Positions 31,801 through 38,569 of a DNA stretch of 64,000 bases are shown here, piece after piece (within the stretch, counting starts at the first letter, position 1; every line of letters begins with the position of its first letter). Under the pieces are notes generated by a model. That model did no database searches. It had not been told where the DNA came from and saw only the letters and a program-made list of their open reading frames with translations. A program made the position numbers and the translations under genes. The DNA comes from Siphonodentalium dalli (taxonomy: Eukaryota > Mollusca > Scaphopoda > Gadilida > Siphonodentaliidae). Where the stretch lies: NCBI GenBank assembly GCA_032622095.1, contig CP136069.1, forward strand, positions 182,267,122 through 182,331,121, written 5' to 3'.

Positions 31801-34382
31801 ATGTTGATACGGGGCGTAAACTCAAGTCACTCACTGACTAGTGATTATACAATAACTAAAATGAGTATATGGGACTAGTATGCATAGAATATAACATTTA
31901 TTTGATACATATGCTTGAAAACTGTACAAAAATTACTCGACAACGGCAATTTGTATTTTCGCATTCCGACTAATCTGCCATCCGTAACATAACTTCGAAC
32001 AGACTTTCAAATAATCGAAATCTGGTTACCTTATTCTACGACTCAGAGACTATAGAAACCAACAACAACAGTTGAGTATACAGTATCCCTTTAACTCAGA
32101 CTAGTCGACTATACCGTATTAAAATTATCAGTGCTGGTGATTTATCTCTTCACAACATTTTCAGCAGCAGCAACAAGTTACAACACCGACATTTCTGCGA
32201 CATATATTCTTCATCTTGGAGCCAATACAGAAAACACAGAGAACAGATACACCATCACTATTTATTCCTAGCCACCATATTTCTTCCTTATGTTATATTC
32301 ATGGAATAAATACTGTATAAACTAATATGATCCTCTAGATAGCCACGTCCTGGGTTATTTCCTCACTATTGCATACATTGATCTAACATTTACCACTCTC
32401 CGCAATCGCCTTGACGAATGATGCATACATTGATCTAACACTTACCACTCTCCGCGATCGCCTTGACGAATGATGCATGCATTGATCTAACACTTACCAC
32501 TCTCCGCGATCGCCTTGACGAATGATGCATACACGAATCTAACACTTACCACTCTCCGCGATCGCCTTGACGAATGATGCATACATTGATCTAACACTTA
32601 CCACTCTCCGCGATCGCCTTGACGAATGATGCATACATTGATCTAACACTTACCACTCTCCGCGATCGCCTTGACGAATGACGCATACGTTGATCTAACA
32701 CTTACCACTCTCCGCGATCGCCTGGACGAATGGCGCATACATTAATCTAATACTTACCACTCTCCGCGATCGCCTTGACGAATGACGCATACATTAATCT
32801 AATACTTACCACTCTCCGCGATCGCCTGGACGAATGACGCATACATTAATCTAATACTTACCACTCTCCGCGATCGCCTTGACGAATGATGCATGCATTA
32901 ATCTAACACTTACCACTCTCCGCGATCGCCTTGACGAATGACGCATACATTAATCTAATACTTACCACTCTCCGCGATCGCCTTGACGAATGATGCATAC
33001 ATTAATCTAATACTTACCACTCTCCGCGATCGCCTTGACGAATGATGAATACACTGATCTAACACTTACCACTCTCCGCGATCGCCTTGACGAATGATGC
33101 ATACATTGATCTAACACTTACCACTCTCCGCAATCGCCTTGACGAATGATGCATACATTGATCTAACACTTACCACTCTCCGCGATCGCCTTGACGAATG
33201 ATGCATACATTGATCTAACACTTACCACTCTCCGCGATCGCCTTGACGAATGATGCATACATTGATCTAACACTTACCACTCTCCGCGATCGCCTTGACG
33301 AATGATGCATACATTGATCTAACACTTACCACTCTCCGCGATCGCCTTGACGAATGATGCATACATTGATCTAACACTTACCACTCTCCGCGATCGCCTT
33401 GACGAATGATGCATACACTCTTATAACTAATGTGTAGAAACGATTACACATCAAATGTGTAAACCCGGTTAATACACATAGCAATGTGTAGTTTTACATA
33501 CAAATACATTCACCAAGTGCCGTTGTACACATAATGTGTATATTTTATTACACACAATTGTGTAAGAACGTAGAGCATGCGCATTGCGTGCCTTCAGTTT
33601 CATAGGCTGCTACATGACGGCCATATTGTTTGAGTATATTTTTGGGAATACAATCTACAGCGATCGTAGACAAGGAATGTAAGTTCAGAATTCCAACTTG
33701 TGGGTATAGTATTAATGATATATGAGGATTTATTTGTTAAAACTTTCATGAAGAATACTGCTCTTACACTTGTTTATATGATTGTTGTAATACGTTAATA
33801 CTAATATTGTGCAACCACGCCACGACCCTTGTTTGTTCATTTAAAACGAAAACTCACACACGACAGAGCAAAATATTACGTACCATTGTACGCCATGAAA
33901 GTTTTAACATATAAATCTCCATATGTCATCAATACTATATACCCACAGTTCGGAATACTGAACTTACATTCTTGTCTACGATATATATGTGTAAGAATCT
34001 ACACAATATGTGTAAGGCATATGTGTTGATTTTATGCACACCAGTGTGTATAAATGTGTATAAATTGACCCATTTATTGTGTAAAAATTGTTACACAATT
34101 TGTGTACCTACATAAAACTACACATATACTACACAAATATGTTTAAGATCAAAAATGAATAATGATTGTGTAGCAGGGCTACACATTGTGTGTAGAAAAC
34201 CTACACATTAGTCATAAGAGTGTACATTAATCTAATACTTACCACTCTCCGCGATCGCCTTGACGAATGACGCATACGTTGATCTAACACTTACCACTCT
34301 CCGCGATCGCCTTGACGAATGATGATCTCATCCTTGTCAAAGGTATGGAACTGACAATTTCGAACGATGTCCTTACATATGT
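7632..34382 (-). CDS. CNBD2-like protein with two cyclic-nucleotide-binding domains (last 7 exons)
   Basis: Exons in transcript order: 34382-34295, 26549-26395, 21684-21375, 17133-17038, 14583-14468, 13180-12297, 7805-7632. Every boundary has AG/GT, and phases fit at all six joints, giving 607 codons plus stop. CNBD 1 covers about residues 1-120: IIRQGDRGE at 20-29, then FYIIIGGKISIY at 31-42, and the phosphate-binding cassette FGEVALIS...IRTATV at 87-103 with Glu89 and Arg99 present. CNBD 2 covers about 150-295: FMLSGQVEIQLD at 182-193, but the cassette position reads VGDIELLLDLDKYTQATK, without the FGE Glu or the Arg. A basic, low-complexity tail with an Asp/Glu run follows. The two-domain layout resembles CNBD2 proteins (cAMP binding, sperm function in mammals); this assignment is inference. 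N-terminal exons were not found. Confidence 0.85.
7806..8010. other. Intron of the CNBD gene, nothing else seen
   Basis: Start (in plus coordinates) of the 4.5-kb last intron. AT-rich, no recognisable gene or repeat. Confidence 0.3.
8011..8160. mobile_element. Hairpin element, AGGATCT-ended family (diverged)
   Basis: ATAGAGGATCTATTCGCAAT near 8013 faces ATTGCGACGAATTTTAGATC near 8134. Inner arms around AAATTTATTAACC/GGTTAATAATTTC pair. Outer ends resemble the hairpins at 13597-13757 and 53263-53424. Confidence 0.55.
8161..9020. other. Intronic sequence with a local sub-repeat
   Basis: No gene seen. Phrases such as TTTCGGCACTTGTTT recur at about 8711 and 8772, indicating a small degraded tandem repeat near 8690-8790. 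Confidence 0.35.
9020..9510. repeat. Diverged tandem repeat, about 165-190 bp unit, three copies
   Basis: The phrase TATTGATG(T/G)(C/A)CCTCTTATATATC recurs near 9043, 9205 and 9391, each time followed by GAACAGACA-like and AGAGAGCTATCATAA-like segments. The copies are diverged and carry no coding signature. Confidence 0.55.
9552..9788 (+). CDS. Unrecognised 78-codon ORF
   Basis: Reads MLLEIRYVNPCYTEWIPPF... and ends SEELWD with stop TAA, followed by AATTAATAAAAAC (AATAAA at 9790). The second half has a protein-like composition (IETAKGKPEHIQSSYPIEKT). I do not recognise it. No splice sites tie it to a gene and it lies inside an intron of the opposite strand, so chance or an old retrocopy is more likely. 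Confidence 0.15.
   Translation: MLLEIRYVNPCYTEWIPPFSHKIIHWNDLLFIWMDVQVFIETAKGKPEHIQSSYPIEKTIEGKMRPMKLTVASEELWD
9826..9889 (+). repeat. Poly-G tracts flanking an A-tract core
   Basis: Runs of 10 or more G at 9826-9836 and 9868-9888 surround GTGCAAAAAAAATTCC. G-quadruplex-prone. A similar arrangement with the core inverted lies at 11633-11706. Confidence 0.6.
9890..11632. other. AT-rich intronic stretch, no gene seen
   Basis: About 1.7 kb of low-complexity-leaning AT-rich DNA between two poly-G sites. No ORF of note, no clear inverted repeat, no homology that I recognise. Confidence 0.35.
11633..11706 (+). repeat. Second poly-G pair
   Basis: G runs at about 11633-11644 and 11686-11706 flank GGAATTTTTTTTTTTGCAC, the reverse complement of the core at 9841-9855 apart from T-run length. 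The run lengths may be assembly-dependent. Confidence 0.55.
12063..12090. mobile_element. Fragment of the 6025-6174 hairpin family
   Basis: TATATAGAGAGTAATCAATTGGTTTCGA matches the outer arm of that element (complement of 6160-6185); only one end is present. Confidence 0.5.
12297..13180 (-). CDS. CNBD gene, penultimate exon (end of CNBD 2 and C-terminal tail)
   Basis: 884 bases: acceptor TTCGATTGCAG, donor CCAAGG|GTAAGA. It encodes GDIELLLDLDKYTQATK and VLVLEKKHYERLFVKRHP (last strand and C-helix of CNBD 2). Then come a Pro/Lys-rich stretch (RPPPPKEKERKP), a GPGSVFYLIKLRERKR segment, a Gln/His-rich run, and an acidic FDEDDDDDDISLG segment. The tail is probably disordered. Confidence 0.85.
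13597..13757. mobile_element. Hairpin element, AGGATCTACAACGAGTCC family, copy 1
   Basis: GAGGATCTACAACGAGTCCC at about 13598 pairs with GGGGACGAGTTGTAGATTCT near 13720. Inner arms GTAAATTAGATCTGGAC / GTCTAGACCTAATTTAC also pair. Followed by ATTTATTACATGATCCAAAA, exactly as in the copy at 53263. Confidence 0.75.
14013..14403 (+). mobile_element. piggyBac-like MITE, copy 1 (391 bp)
   Basis: Flanked by TTAA on both sides (14009-14012, 14404-14407), with terminal inverted repeat CCCTTTACCCAACA ... TGTTGGGTAAAGGG. TTAA targets and CCC/GGG ends are the known signature of piggyBac elements. Inside are two 67-bp palindromes (14040-14106, 14188-14254) that are reverse complements of each other. No transposase. 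Intronic. Confidence 0.85.
14468..14583 (-). CDS. CNBD gene exon (linker before the CNBD 2 cassette)
   Basis: 116 bases; acceptor TTATTTCAAAG, donor GTCG|GTAATG. Encodes a Lys-rich loop (SKNKKPDRMQSGDSS...) and then KIIKPYYLGVNEAVG. The final G completes Gly with the next exon's GT. Confidence 0.8.
14584..15454. other. Intronic sequence, small GC-rich hairpin
   Basis: No gene. Holds a compact hairpin with a TTCG loop at 14814-14837. The phrase CGCCATGAACTCAGGAGTAT near 15225 resembles the unit of the minisatellite that follows. Confidence 0.35.
15455..15712. repeat. 28-bp minisatellite, about 9 units
   Basis: Unit GTTTATCACCGCGAACTGAG + GAGTATGT. Variants CGCCACG and TTTGTT occur at a few units. 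A single diverged precursor-like copy lies 240 bases upstream near 15216. Confidence 0.9.
15713..16809. other. Intronic sequence, no supported gene
   Basis: Contains an 87-codon plus-strand ORF (16096-16359, MSVLKRYTRSGKLLLAPYTL...). It has no recognisable domain and no splice context; probably chance. Confidence 0.3.
16810..17017. mobile_element. Foldback element adjoining a CNBD exon
   Basis: CTTGTCACTGAGTCGCGGCC near 16809 is complementary to GGCCGCGACTCAGTGACAAG near 16999. Inner arms around GCTACATGTCAAAGTTCTG / CAGAACTTTGACTTGTAGC also pair. Its right edge lies about 20 bases from the exon at 17038, inside the intron just past the donor. Confidence 0.7.
17038..17133 (-). CDS. CNBD gene exon (start of CNBD 2)
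   Basis: 96 bases; acceptor CTGTTAAACAG, donor ACGACAG|GTATAC. Frame set by both neighbours: GQVEIQLDPTAHPVDFPRIF..., completing the FMLSGQVEI strand typical of a CNBD. Confidence 0.8.
17344..17756 (-). pseudogene. LINE ORF2 C-terminal relic A
   Basis: Two overlapping minus-strand frames look like one broken protein. The first (from 17756) has TPWSIWTLLRQYPNRTVQLR. The second (to 17356) has LRNSYWETILNHYG, then LSDDELPALIIGG and a hydrophobic end. The second aligns with relic B at 61742-62158 (LRN-YWE-IL--YG, IGG/LGG, C-L-RG at the end). The layout resembles the tail after the reverse transcriptase in invertebrate LINEs; the class call is inference. A frameshift lies near 17645. Confidence 0.45.
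17970..18125. mobile_element. Partial copy of the 58966-59465 inverted-repeat element
   Basis: TAGATCATGACATGAATCTT and AACGCCCGTAGAGATCATAT, then GTCGAAAAAATAAC further on, match one arm of the element at 59 kb. Only one arm is present here. Confidence 0.6.
18148..18502. mobile_element. Hairpin MITE (AAAGGGG..CTGTACACTA ends), copy 1
   Basis: Left end AAAAGGGGACTGTACACTAA and right end TATAGTGTACAGTACCCCTT are inverted. Arms continue to the centre TATGACTCCAGTCATA. A second copy with the same centre lies at 48275-48630. Confidence 0.8.
18914..19336 (+). CDS. Unrecognised 140-codon ORF
   Basis: Starts MPSNSISTNSSVNAMENVEL. It has aromatic-rich stretches (KLHPKMFHFLNDFWFYDN) and ends QQPQILI. 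A possible acceptor (CTTCAAATAG) lies near the start at 18919-18928, so it might be an internal or terminal exon. I recognise no family. It lies inside an intron of the opposite-strand CNBD gene and could be a retrocopy fragment or chance. Confidence 0.22.
   Translation: MPSNSISTNSSVNAMENVELISCEPTDISSWNLQIYNIISTVSYTCSKSERSYNRFYVKNAGKLHPKMFHFLNDFWFYDNFFAAPLLWRLINFLGLKTNRIQTIFPTSMTTRYYRNFLSTHELDSRENETRLTQQPQILI
19337..21374. other. Intronic sequence, no gene seen
   Basis: AT-rich, with short TATA runs (19728-19741) and a small palindrome at about 20585-20640 (GATATATATTCA / TGAATATATATC). Short ORFs only. Confidence 0.3.
21375..21684 (-). CDS. CNBD gene exon with the phosphate-binding cassette of CNBD 1
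   Basis: 310 bases; acceptor ATGGTTACAG, donor TGTTGAG|GTAAGT. Encodes EGVPFGEVALISDDCIRTAT, the cassette whose Glu and Arg contact the cyclic phosphate and ribose in known CNBDs. It then encodes the C-helix, a linker with FSTWAPKYRKQLAMAL, and the first strands of CNBD 2 (LTKQGDQLANCYFML). Confidence 0.9.
21685..22670. other. Intronic sequence, no gene seen
   Basis: Part of the 4.7-kb intron between the two CNBD 1 exons. No repeat or coding signal I can support. Confidence 0.3.
22671..22823. mobile_element. Near-perfect 153-bp palindrome
   Basis: CCTACGGGTTTTGGTTGAAT at 22671 pairs with ATTCAACCAAAACCCGTAGG ending at 22823. Arms continue to the centre GAGCGGCTGCAAGCCGCGAG with few mismatches. 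Lies next to the Crypton-like block. Confidence 0.8.
23536..25275 (-). mobile_element. Crypton-like tyrosine recombinase ORF with one in-frame stop
   Basis: One frame runs 580 codons from ATG 25275 to the stop at 23536, broken only by TAA at 25044-25042 (codon 78). After it come RFKHLSDDDVNQF and NTKRKTDYDTRLFCEFLL, the usual N-terminal start of Crypton/DUF3504 recombinases; an internal ATG at 24888 opens the last 450 codons. Numbered from that ATG: Arg131 (GMRTGIETHSLRW), Arg265 (PYSVRKHLV), His288 (SGHRN) and Tyr297 (LLNYSKI) fit the tyrosine-recombinase catalytic set, but the usual His of HxxR is Tyr262. A Ser/Thr/Pro-rich tail follows, ending IRRIYDSDSD. Such proteins move DNA as circles or have been domesticated (ZMYM, QRICH1 type). 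It lies in an intron on the same strand as the host gene. Confidence 0.8.
25534..25672. repeat. Inverted and tandem repeats upstream of the recombinase
   Basis: GTGTTATCCATCGAGTCGGT is present twice in tandem (25538-25582) and faces CGATGGATATAAC (25586-25598). AATACTATTGT (25529) faces ACAATAGTATT (25661). GCATATAATAAA (25637) is the complement of TTTATTATATGC at 22831, a possible 12-bp terminal repeat of the block. Confidence 0.45.
26395..26549 (-). CDS. CNBD gene exon (beta strands of CNBD 1)
   Basis: 155 bases; acceptor TTTATTTCAG, donor CTCTTG|GTAAGT. Encodes FYIIIGGKISIYILNIDKED and an acidic/basic loop, ending GNFAVSL. Split codons on both sides join cleanly with neighbours (Cys before, Gly after). 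Confidence 0.85.
26550..27590. other. Intronic sequence, no gene seen
   Basis: AT-rich start of the 7.7-kb intron between 26549 and 34295. Nothing recognisable. Confidence 0.3.
27591..28210. repeat. Interspersed repeat fragments
   Basis: CATTGGAGGAACATCTCAAA (near 27598) and GTTGGAGGAACATCACAAAG (near 28132) start two diverged copies of the same about 60-bp block. Between them a GC-rich phrase, TAGGGGCTGCAGCACCCCAG near 28069, looks like the end of a dispersed repeat. No full element could be bounded. Confidence 0.4.
28211..29671. other. Intronic sequence, no gene seen
   Basis: A 94-codon minus-strand ORF (28470-28186, MKSATCTLLSAIWLDFYVHT...) has no recognisable domain and no supported splice site. 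Confidence 0.3.
29672..29943. repeat. 31-bp minisatellite, about 9 units
   Basis: Unit ATTACTCGGATTGGTGATGT + CGTAATATTAT. Starts are spaced exactly 31 bases from 29675 to 29923. Almost no variation (first unit ATTTGTG), implying recent expansion. Confidence 0.95.
30540..31000 (-). pseudogene. LINE reverse transcriptase fragment
   Basis: Minus strand reads KICVRGNNSMSDIVISE, then after a frame change near 30795 GLFQGELMSPFLFPLYVNYL, the RT palm segment before the catalytic box. The box itself reads LLFAYDTVLFSDD where active LINEs have ADD: one catalytic Asp position is Tyr. Frameshift plus active-site change indicate a dead copy. It lies in the same intron as the 52-bp array. Confidence 0.75.
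31404..32095. mobile_element. Possible MITE with AAAGGG..TA ends
   Basis: AAAGGGGTACTATACACC at 31404 faces GAGTATACAGTATCCCTTT at about 32074. The ends resemble those of the 18148 hairpin family, but the inner parts do not pair clearly. A separate 35-bp palindrome (AATTTAATTTATGGC / GCCATAAATTAAATT) lies at 31681-31715. Confidence 0.35.
32362..33413 (-). repeat. 52-bp minisatellite made of an exon end plus its 5' splice site (20 units)
   Basis: In gene sense each unit reads ATCATTCGTCAAGGCGATCG + CGGAGAGTG, then the donor GTAAGTGTTAGATC and ATGTATGC. That is the last 29 bases of the exon at 34295-34382 and the first 23 of its intron. Phase landmarks run from 32390 to 33378, exactly 19 x 52 bases without indels. 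The GT is kept in all units; GTAAG is kept in all but the farthest one (GTAAAT). Variation is confined to a few positions (CGCAATCG, TTAATCTAATAC, CTGGACG). Confidence 0.95.
33416..34222. mobile_element. Tc1/mariner-like MITE, copy 1 (807 bp), inside the 52-bp array
   Basis: Terminal inverted repeat CACTCTTATAACTAATGTGT / complement at the right end, flanked by TA on both sides (33414-33415, 34223-34224). The neighbouring array units give the empty site GCATACATTAA, so one TA was duplicated on insertion, as in Tc1/mariner elements. Subterminal regions are full of TGTGTA/TACACA palindromes, and the middle folds on itself (CATGAAAGTTTTAAC near 33893 against GTTAAAACTTTCATG near 33736). No transposase. 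Confidence 0.9.
34225..34320 (-). repeat. Last two units of the 52-bp array, including the genuine splice donor
   Basis: The array resumes after the MITE with one copy (landmark 34239) and ends in the genuine exon/donor (landmark 34291). With the 20 units to the left this makes 22 donors, 21 of them extra. Confidence 0.9.
34295..34382 (-). CDS. CNBD gene exon (first strands of CNBD 1), source of the 52-bp array
   Basis: 88 bases; acceptor TTTTGTCTTTCAG, donor GAGAGTG|GTAAGT. Encodes ICKDIVRNCQFHTFDKDE followed by IIIRQGDRGE, the strongly conserved CNBD segment before FY. It is the farthest upstream exon I can support. The last 29 exonic and first 23 intronic bases form the unit of the tandem array that follows in the intron. 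Confidence 0.85.
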
Positions 34383-34604
34383 CTGAAAGACAAAACACCA
34401 CGTAAAGTAATGCGAGCATGCACACGATACAAAATCTGGTCTCAGTACTCAATAGTATCACTTTAGTAACGTTTCGACGCCGATAAACTCGGTATGTAAC
34501 CACTTCCGACCAGATGCCGATAGCCTGTGTATCTTTTTGTTATTCGCCAGAAACCGATTCAAAACTCGAAACTATTCATAAATTGAAAATAAGATTGTTA
34601 AATA

Positions 34605-35000
34605 GTTTTCGAAGTCAAGAAAGGGGGATAACTCTGTGAAAAATGATTTGTTTTTGTCTTCCATATATATGTTGCACAATATAGCAATGTATGGGTATCA
34701 ATATATCTTAAAATTTCAATTCTCTACCTTCAAAATTGTGTGAGGTGTTAATTACACAATGATGGTACAAAAAATCAAAACGGTCAAAATGATTCTGAGT
34801 CAAGAAAGAGAAATATCTCGATGAAAAATGTTTTTTTTGTCTGTCGTTCATATACATTTTGCACACTAGCATATATAAATGGGTAACCCTGTTATAAAGT
34901 TTCAATTGACTACATTCGAAACTGTGGGTGGAATTTATTACACAATGAAGGTGAATATATTTTTCCAAACTATTTTCATCAGTTGACCATGGTATGTCGG
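34605..35000. repeat. Interspersed repeat (AGTCAAGAAAGGGG-AATAACTCTG family), copy 1
   Basis: TTTCGAAGTCAAGAAAGGGG near 34608 and a diverged second internal unit (GAGTCAAGAAAGAGAAATATC near 34796) match the block at 43436-44010. Phrases TATATGTTGCACA and TTCAATTCTCTAC recur in both. Confidence 0.65.
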
Positions 35001-36518
35001 GCGTGATTGTTAGATATAGGTTCATCATTTTCTAACCTCGGTTGTTAGATTGGCAATGATATTAGCTGTTGTATTGTGTTGATGTTGCTGTTGGATCAGA
35101 TTAATACTTTCCACCGAAGGTTGATCAATGGGTCCATTATACGCTCTTTACATTTGGATTGTTCACAACATGAACGTGAAGAACTGATGGGTACTGGATT
35201 CTTCTGACGCAACCCCAGTTTTACACGTGGTGAGTGTCTTATTTTTCGCCTTTGTCACATTTCGATCTCAGGTAGCTATACAAATAATTTACAGTAAGTG
35301 AAAACGCATTATACTAATCCACGGTCACGGCGTGCATACCTATATATGAGACGATAATTGTGCTGTCAACTGCTACGTTGACCTATCGCTCCAAAATGAG
35401 ACATGCTGATACAACAGCTATATATCACGTGCTTTGCTTGTGTATTATCCATTGGGTACACATATTCATATTGTAACACACATGCTTCATTCATTTCACG
35501 CGCACGGTCGTGTTTAAAAAGGTGCGAAAGTTTCCTGTGGGAAAATATTCATAATTAGAATGAATTACTACCCATGCTTCTTTTGTCGTTAAAGACTGAA
35601 TAATAGAGAGGGTATGGCGCTGGGTGAGCTTTATATTATATAGGTTGGGAGATCATATTGACTTGATATCCGAGACACAATGTAGAGTATGTCTGAACGA
35701 ATAACAAACCTCTTGATTCTGTCGTGTTACACAAGTGTTTACAAGCCTGTGCATGGATAAAGTTAAACAATTACAATACTGTGTTACCACAAATCGTCGA
35801 TATGTTCTGAGCATGGGGAGATATGCACAATAACTGACCTTCTTTTATAAATATCAAAAGTTACTTAACCTCGATCAGATAACGAAATGCGATCACGCTT
35901 ATTATGTATTACGGTGGACTTGTACCATTTATAACATTTCCGTGACGTCATCCATTGTCGATAGCAGGTGTCTATCCTGACGAGATTTTAAACAAATATT
36001 TTTTAATAAAATTTGAATTTTGAATGTATTTTGAGTTGACACTGGTATTTGAACCTTGATATTTTTCTTCAATTCTTTGAGTGTGAATATGTATTTGGAT
36101 GTTATTTGGTTTATTGCTATTTGTTTGACAAATTGTCATTTAGTATGTACGACTAACGTGTTTTAATAATTTAATTGTAACTCGTCTTTCACCCACTTTT
36201 GCTTTACAAAAGCCTCAATACAATATTATATTGTTTAGAAGTGTTTACTTATTTACAAGCAATTGTGTGTAATTGGCCTATGTTTTGGAGAACGGTTGTG
36301 ACCTATACACATGTGCTTATATGGTTACTGAGTGATACTCAGTCTATGCGACTGGCAAGTTTCACTCTTCTCATCCGTAATTATTTGGAAATAATCAGCT
36401 GACTGGAGACATTCAATGGGACAATGCGCACGACAACATCATATTATTAATTAAATTAAAGCGTGCGGTAAGCTAATCGCCAACATCGACAATATCATGC
36501 TTGGGGCTCGTGAAGGGG
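35001..36518. other. AT-rich sequence, no gene seen
   Basis: Upstream exons of the CNBD gene would be expected on the minus strand here or farther right. I found no exon ending in phase 1 with CNBD-like content. Confidence 0.35.
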
Positions 36519-36522
36519 TTAA

Positions 36523-36913
36523 CCCTTTACCCAACAGAAGGGCCCTGTGCCAATGCATTCTCTTATATATGCGAGTCGACCATAGGTCGCCTCGCATATA
36601 TAAGAGAATGCATTGGCTTAACACATTAAAAATTATAAAATTGTTAAAGAATGTAAGAAAAAATGGTAAAAAGTGTTAAAAAAAGATTTTTTTTAGGCCA
36701 ATGCATTCTCTTATATATGCGAGGCGACCTATGGTCGACTCGCATATATAAGAGAATGCATTGGCACAGGGCATAACTGTAACTATCACAATGTGGTCAA
36801 GGAGCCGGTTCCAATGATATCCATATTTGTATGGTTCTATTGAGACAGACCGAAGATATTTTAGGCTGTTGAAGCTTTATTTGGCCGGTTTTGGCCGGTT
36901 TGTCGTGAAGGGG
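36523..36913 (+). mobile_element. piggyBac-like MITE, copy 2 (391 bp, altered right end)
   Basis: TTAA at 36519-36522 and 36914-36917; the body matches copy 1 almost base for base. The right terminus reads TCGTGAAGGGG instead of TTGGGTAAAGGG, and the same TCGTGAAGGGGTTAA also lies directly outside the left end (36508-36522). Confidence 0.85.
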
Positions 36914-37285
36914 TTAATAGAATTAACAAATTTAGTTTTTCCAAGTTTATATATTACACAATCAAATAACCATGATAGGCTTCTTTCTGGTATTTGGACA
37001 GCTTTAACCACCAGACGGTCAGAAATGTTCTAAGTAAGATAGACACATCGTTGGTATTGGATATGCATATCAAATACCAACAAGGTGGCTATATCTATAA
37101 CTTAGTACATGCCGAACATCGTAGTTTACATGGATTTCGGTTAACTCGATTTTAATTCTTTGCCTTCTGTTTCCAAATTAAAATAAAAAATCAGCAAGTT
37201 ATTGAGTGTATGTAATCGAATAAATCAATTTGGACTTAAACATTCATTATACGAATGCCATTCTTGAACCTAGGATATTACAATA

Positions 37286-38569
37286 AACTAACAGAGTTAC
37301 CCGGCGTTGCCCATGTTAAAGTGACGTGAAACCCTCTGCATGCTGTGGATATTTGTTGGGAATAGAGATTACTCTGGCTCAATGTGTATATTCAAATAGC
37401 ATCACCAAACAGGATTCTTACACAGTCATGGAATATAAGTAGTGGCTCACCTTGTCGATTGTCATTTTGTTTATCGCGATTAATCCGTTCCACCAATAAA
37501 GAAATATGTATTTATTTACAACTGTGTATACCTCAGACGTTATAACATGATACATGAACATCATAAACACATTAATTCGCAAAAATAAAAGACGACAATA
37601 TGGTTTTAGATATAGAGATGTACCAATCAATCTAGTGGGTTGGCCAAAGATCTTGAAGACACCTGACTATCATATATATCTTCATGAAGATACAGATGAT
37701 TTAAAGAAACGTATAGGTGCTCCTCTGTTCATGGTGCTATATATTGGCTAAATATTCTCAGTTTAAAAGAAATGTTGCTGCGCAAGTATATCAGCTACAT
37801 GTGCCCGACACAGAGCGAGATTTTGAGTTGTTTATATTAGTCGACGAGTCTGTTCTAACAAATCCGCTGTCAGATGTCAGTACTGGAGGATCTTGAAAAG
37901 TCATATGCTACTGACTGCGTTTTTTTTAAATCAGAAGAAAATATATTTGACTGCACACTGTGACAACTATTTTTGAACAGGCCTTCGATACAGGCCTTTC
38001 AGTGCACCCCTGACTCGAATGAGGCCATTTTTGACAGATTTAAGCCACATCATTAGACTCCTCATACCATGGGGATGTTTTTGTATAAGTGTGGTGGAAA
38101 TTGGCGACTAAACCCATTATTATCAAATTTAGTGCCCACCACCCCAATCTCTCATCCAAACGACACCAATTTGGCACCTGTGTCATGAAGAAGAATATAT
38201 ATCAAGTTGGTGGAAATCGGCGCTAAAATTAGTTTTATCAATTTTGCTGCCCCTCCCCCTTCAGTGCATCACTGACTCGAACGACGCCACTATTGACATA
38301 TTTAAACCACGCCATTAGATTCTTCATTTCATGGGGATGAGTATGTGTACGTTTCGTGGCAATCGGCGACAAAAACAATTCTGCCCCTCCCTCTTTATTG
38401 CCCCTGACAACAACGGTGTCACTTTAGAAAATTCTAACCCGCACCATTATCTTTCCCGTACAAAGTTACCCCTAGTAGACACCTTTGGTATCATCTAGAT
38501 GGTCCCCTGTTGATTTCTATAGAACACAGACAGACAGACAGACAGACATTTGCAAATATAGATATAGAT
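37286..38569 (+). mobile_element. Unclassified 'GTTACCCGGCGTTGCCC' element, short diverged copy
   Basis: Begins AGAGTTACCCGGCGTTGCCC and ends in an (ACAG)n run plus TTTGCAAATATAGATATAGA, as do the two 2.8-kb copies. Internally shorter and diverged; the small ORF seen in the full copies is broken here (stops after the YQLHVPDTERDFELF match). Confidence 0.75.

Noticed and set aside
32362-33413. CRISPR-like array
   Set aside because: The repeat is a plain 52-bp head-to-tail minisatellite without variable spacers, in a eukaryotic intron.
33829-34029. 66-codon ORF inside MITE copy 1
   Set aside because: Not preserved as a frame in copy 2; the similarity is nucleotide-level within a non-coding MITE.
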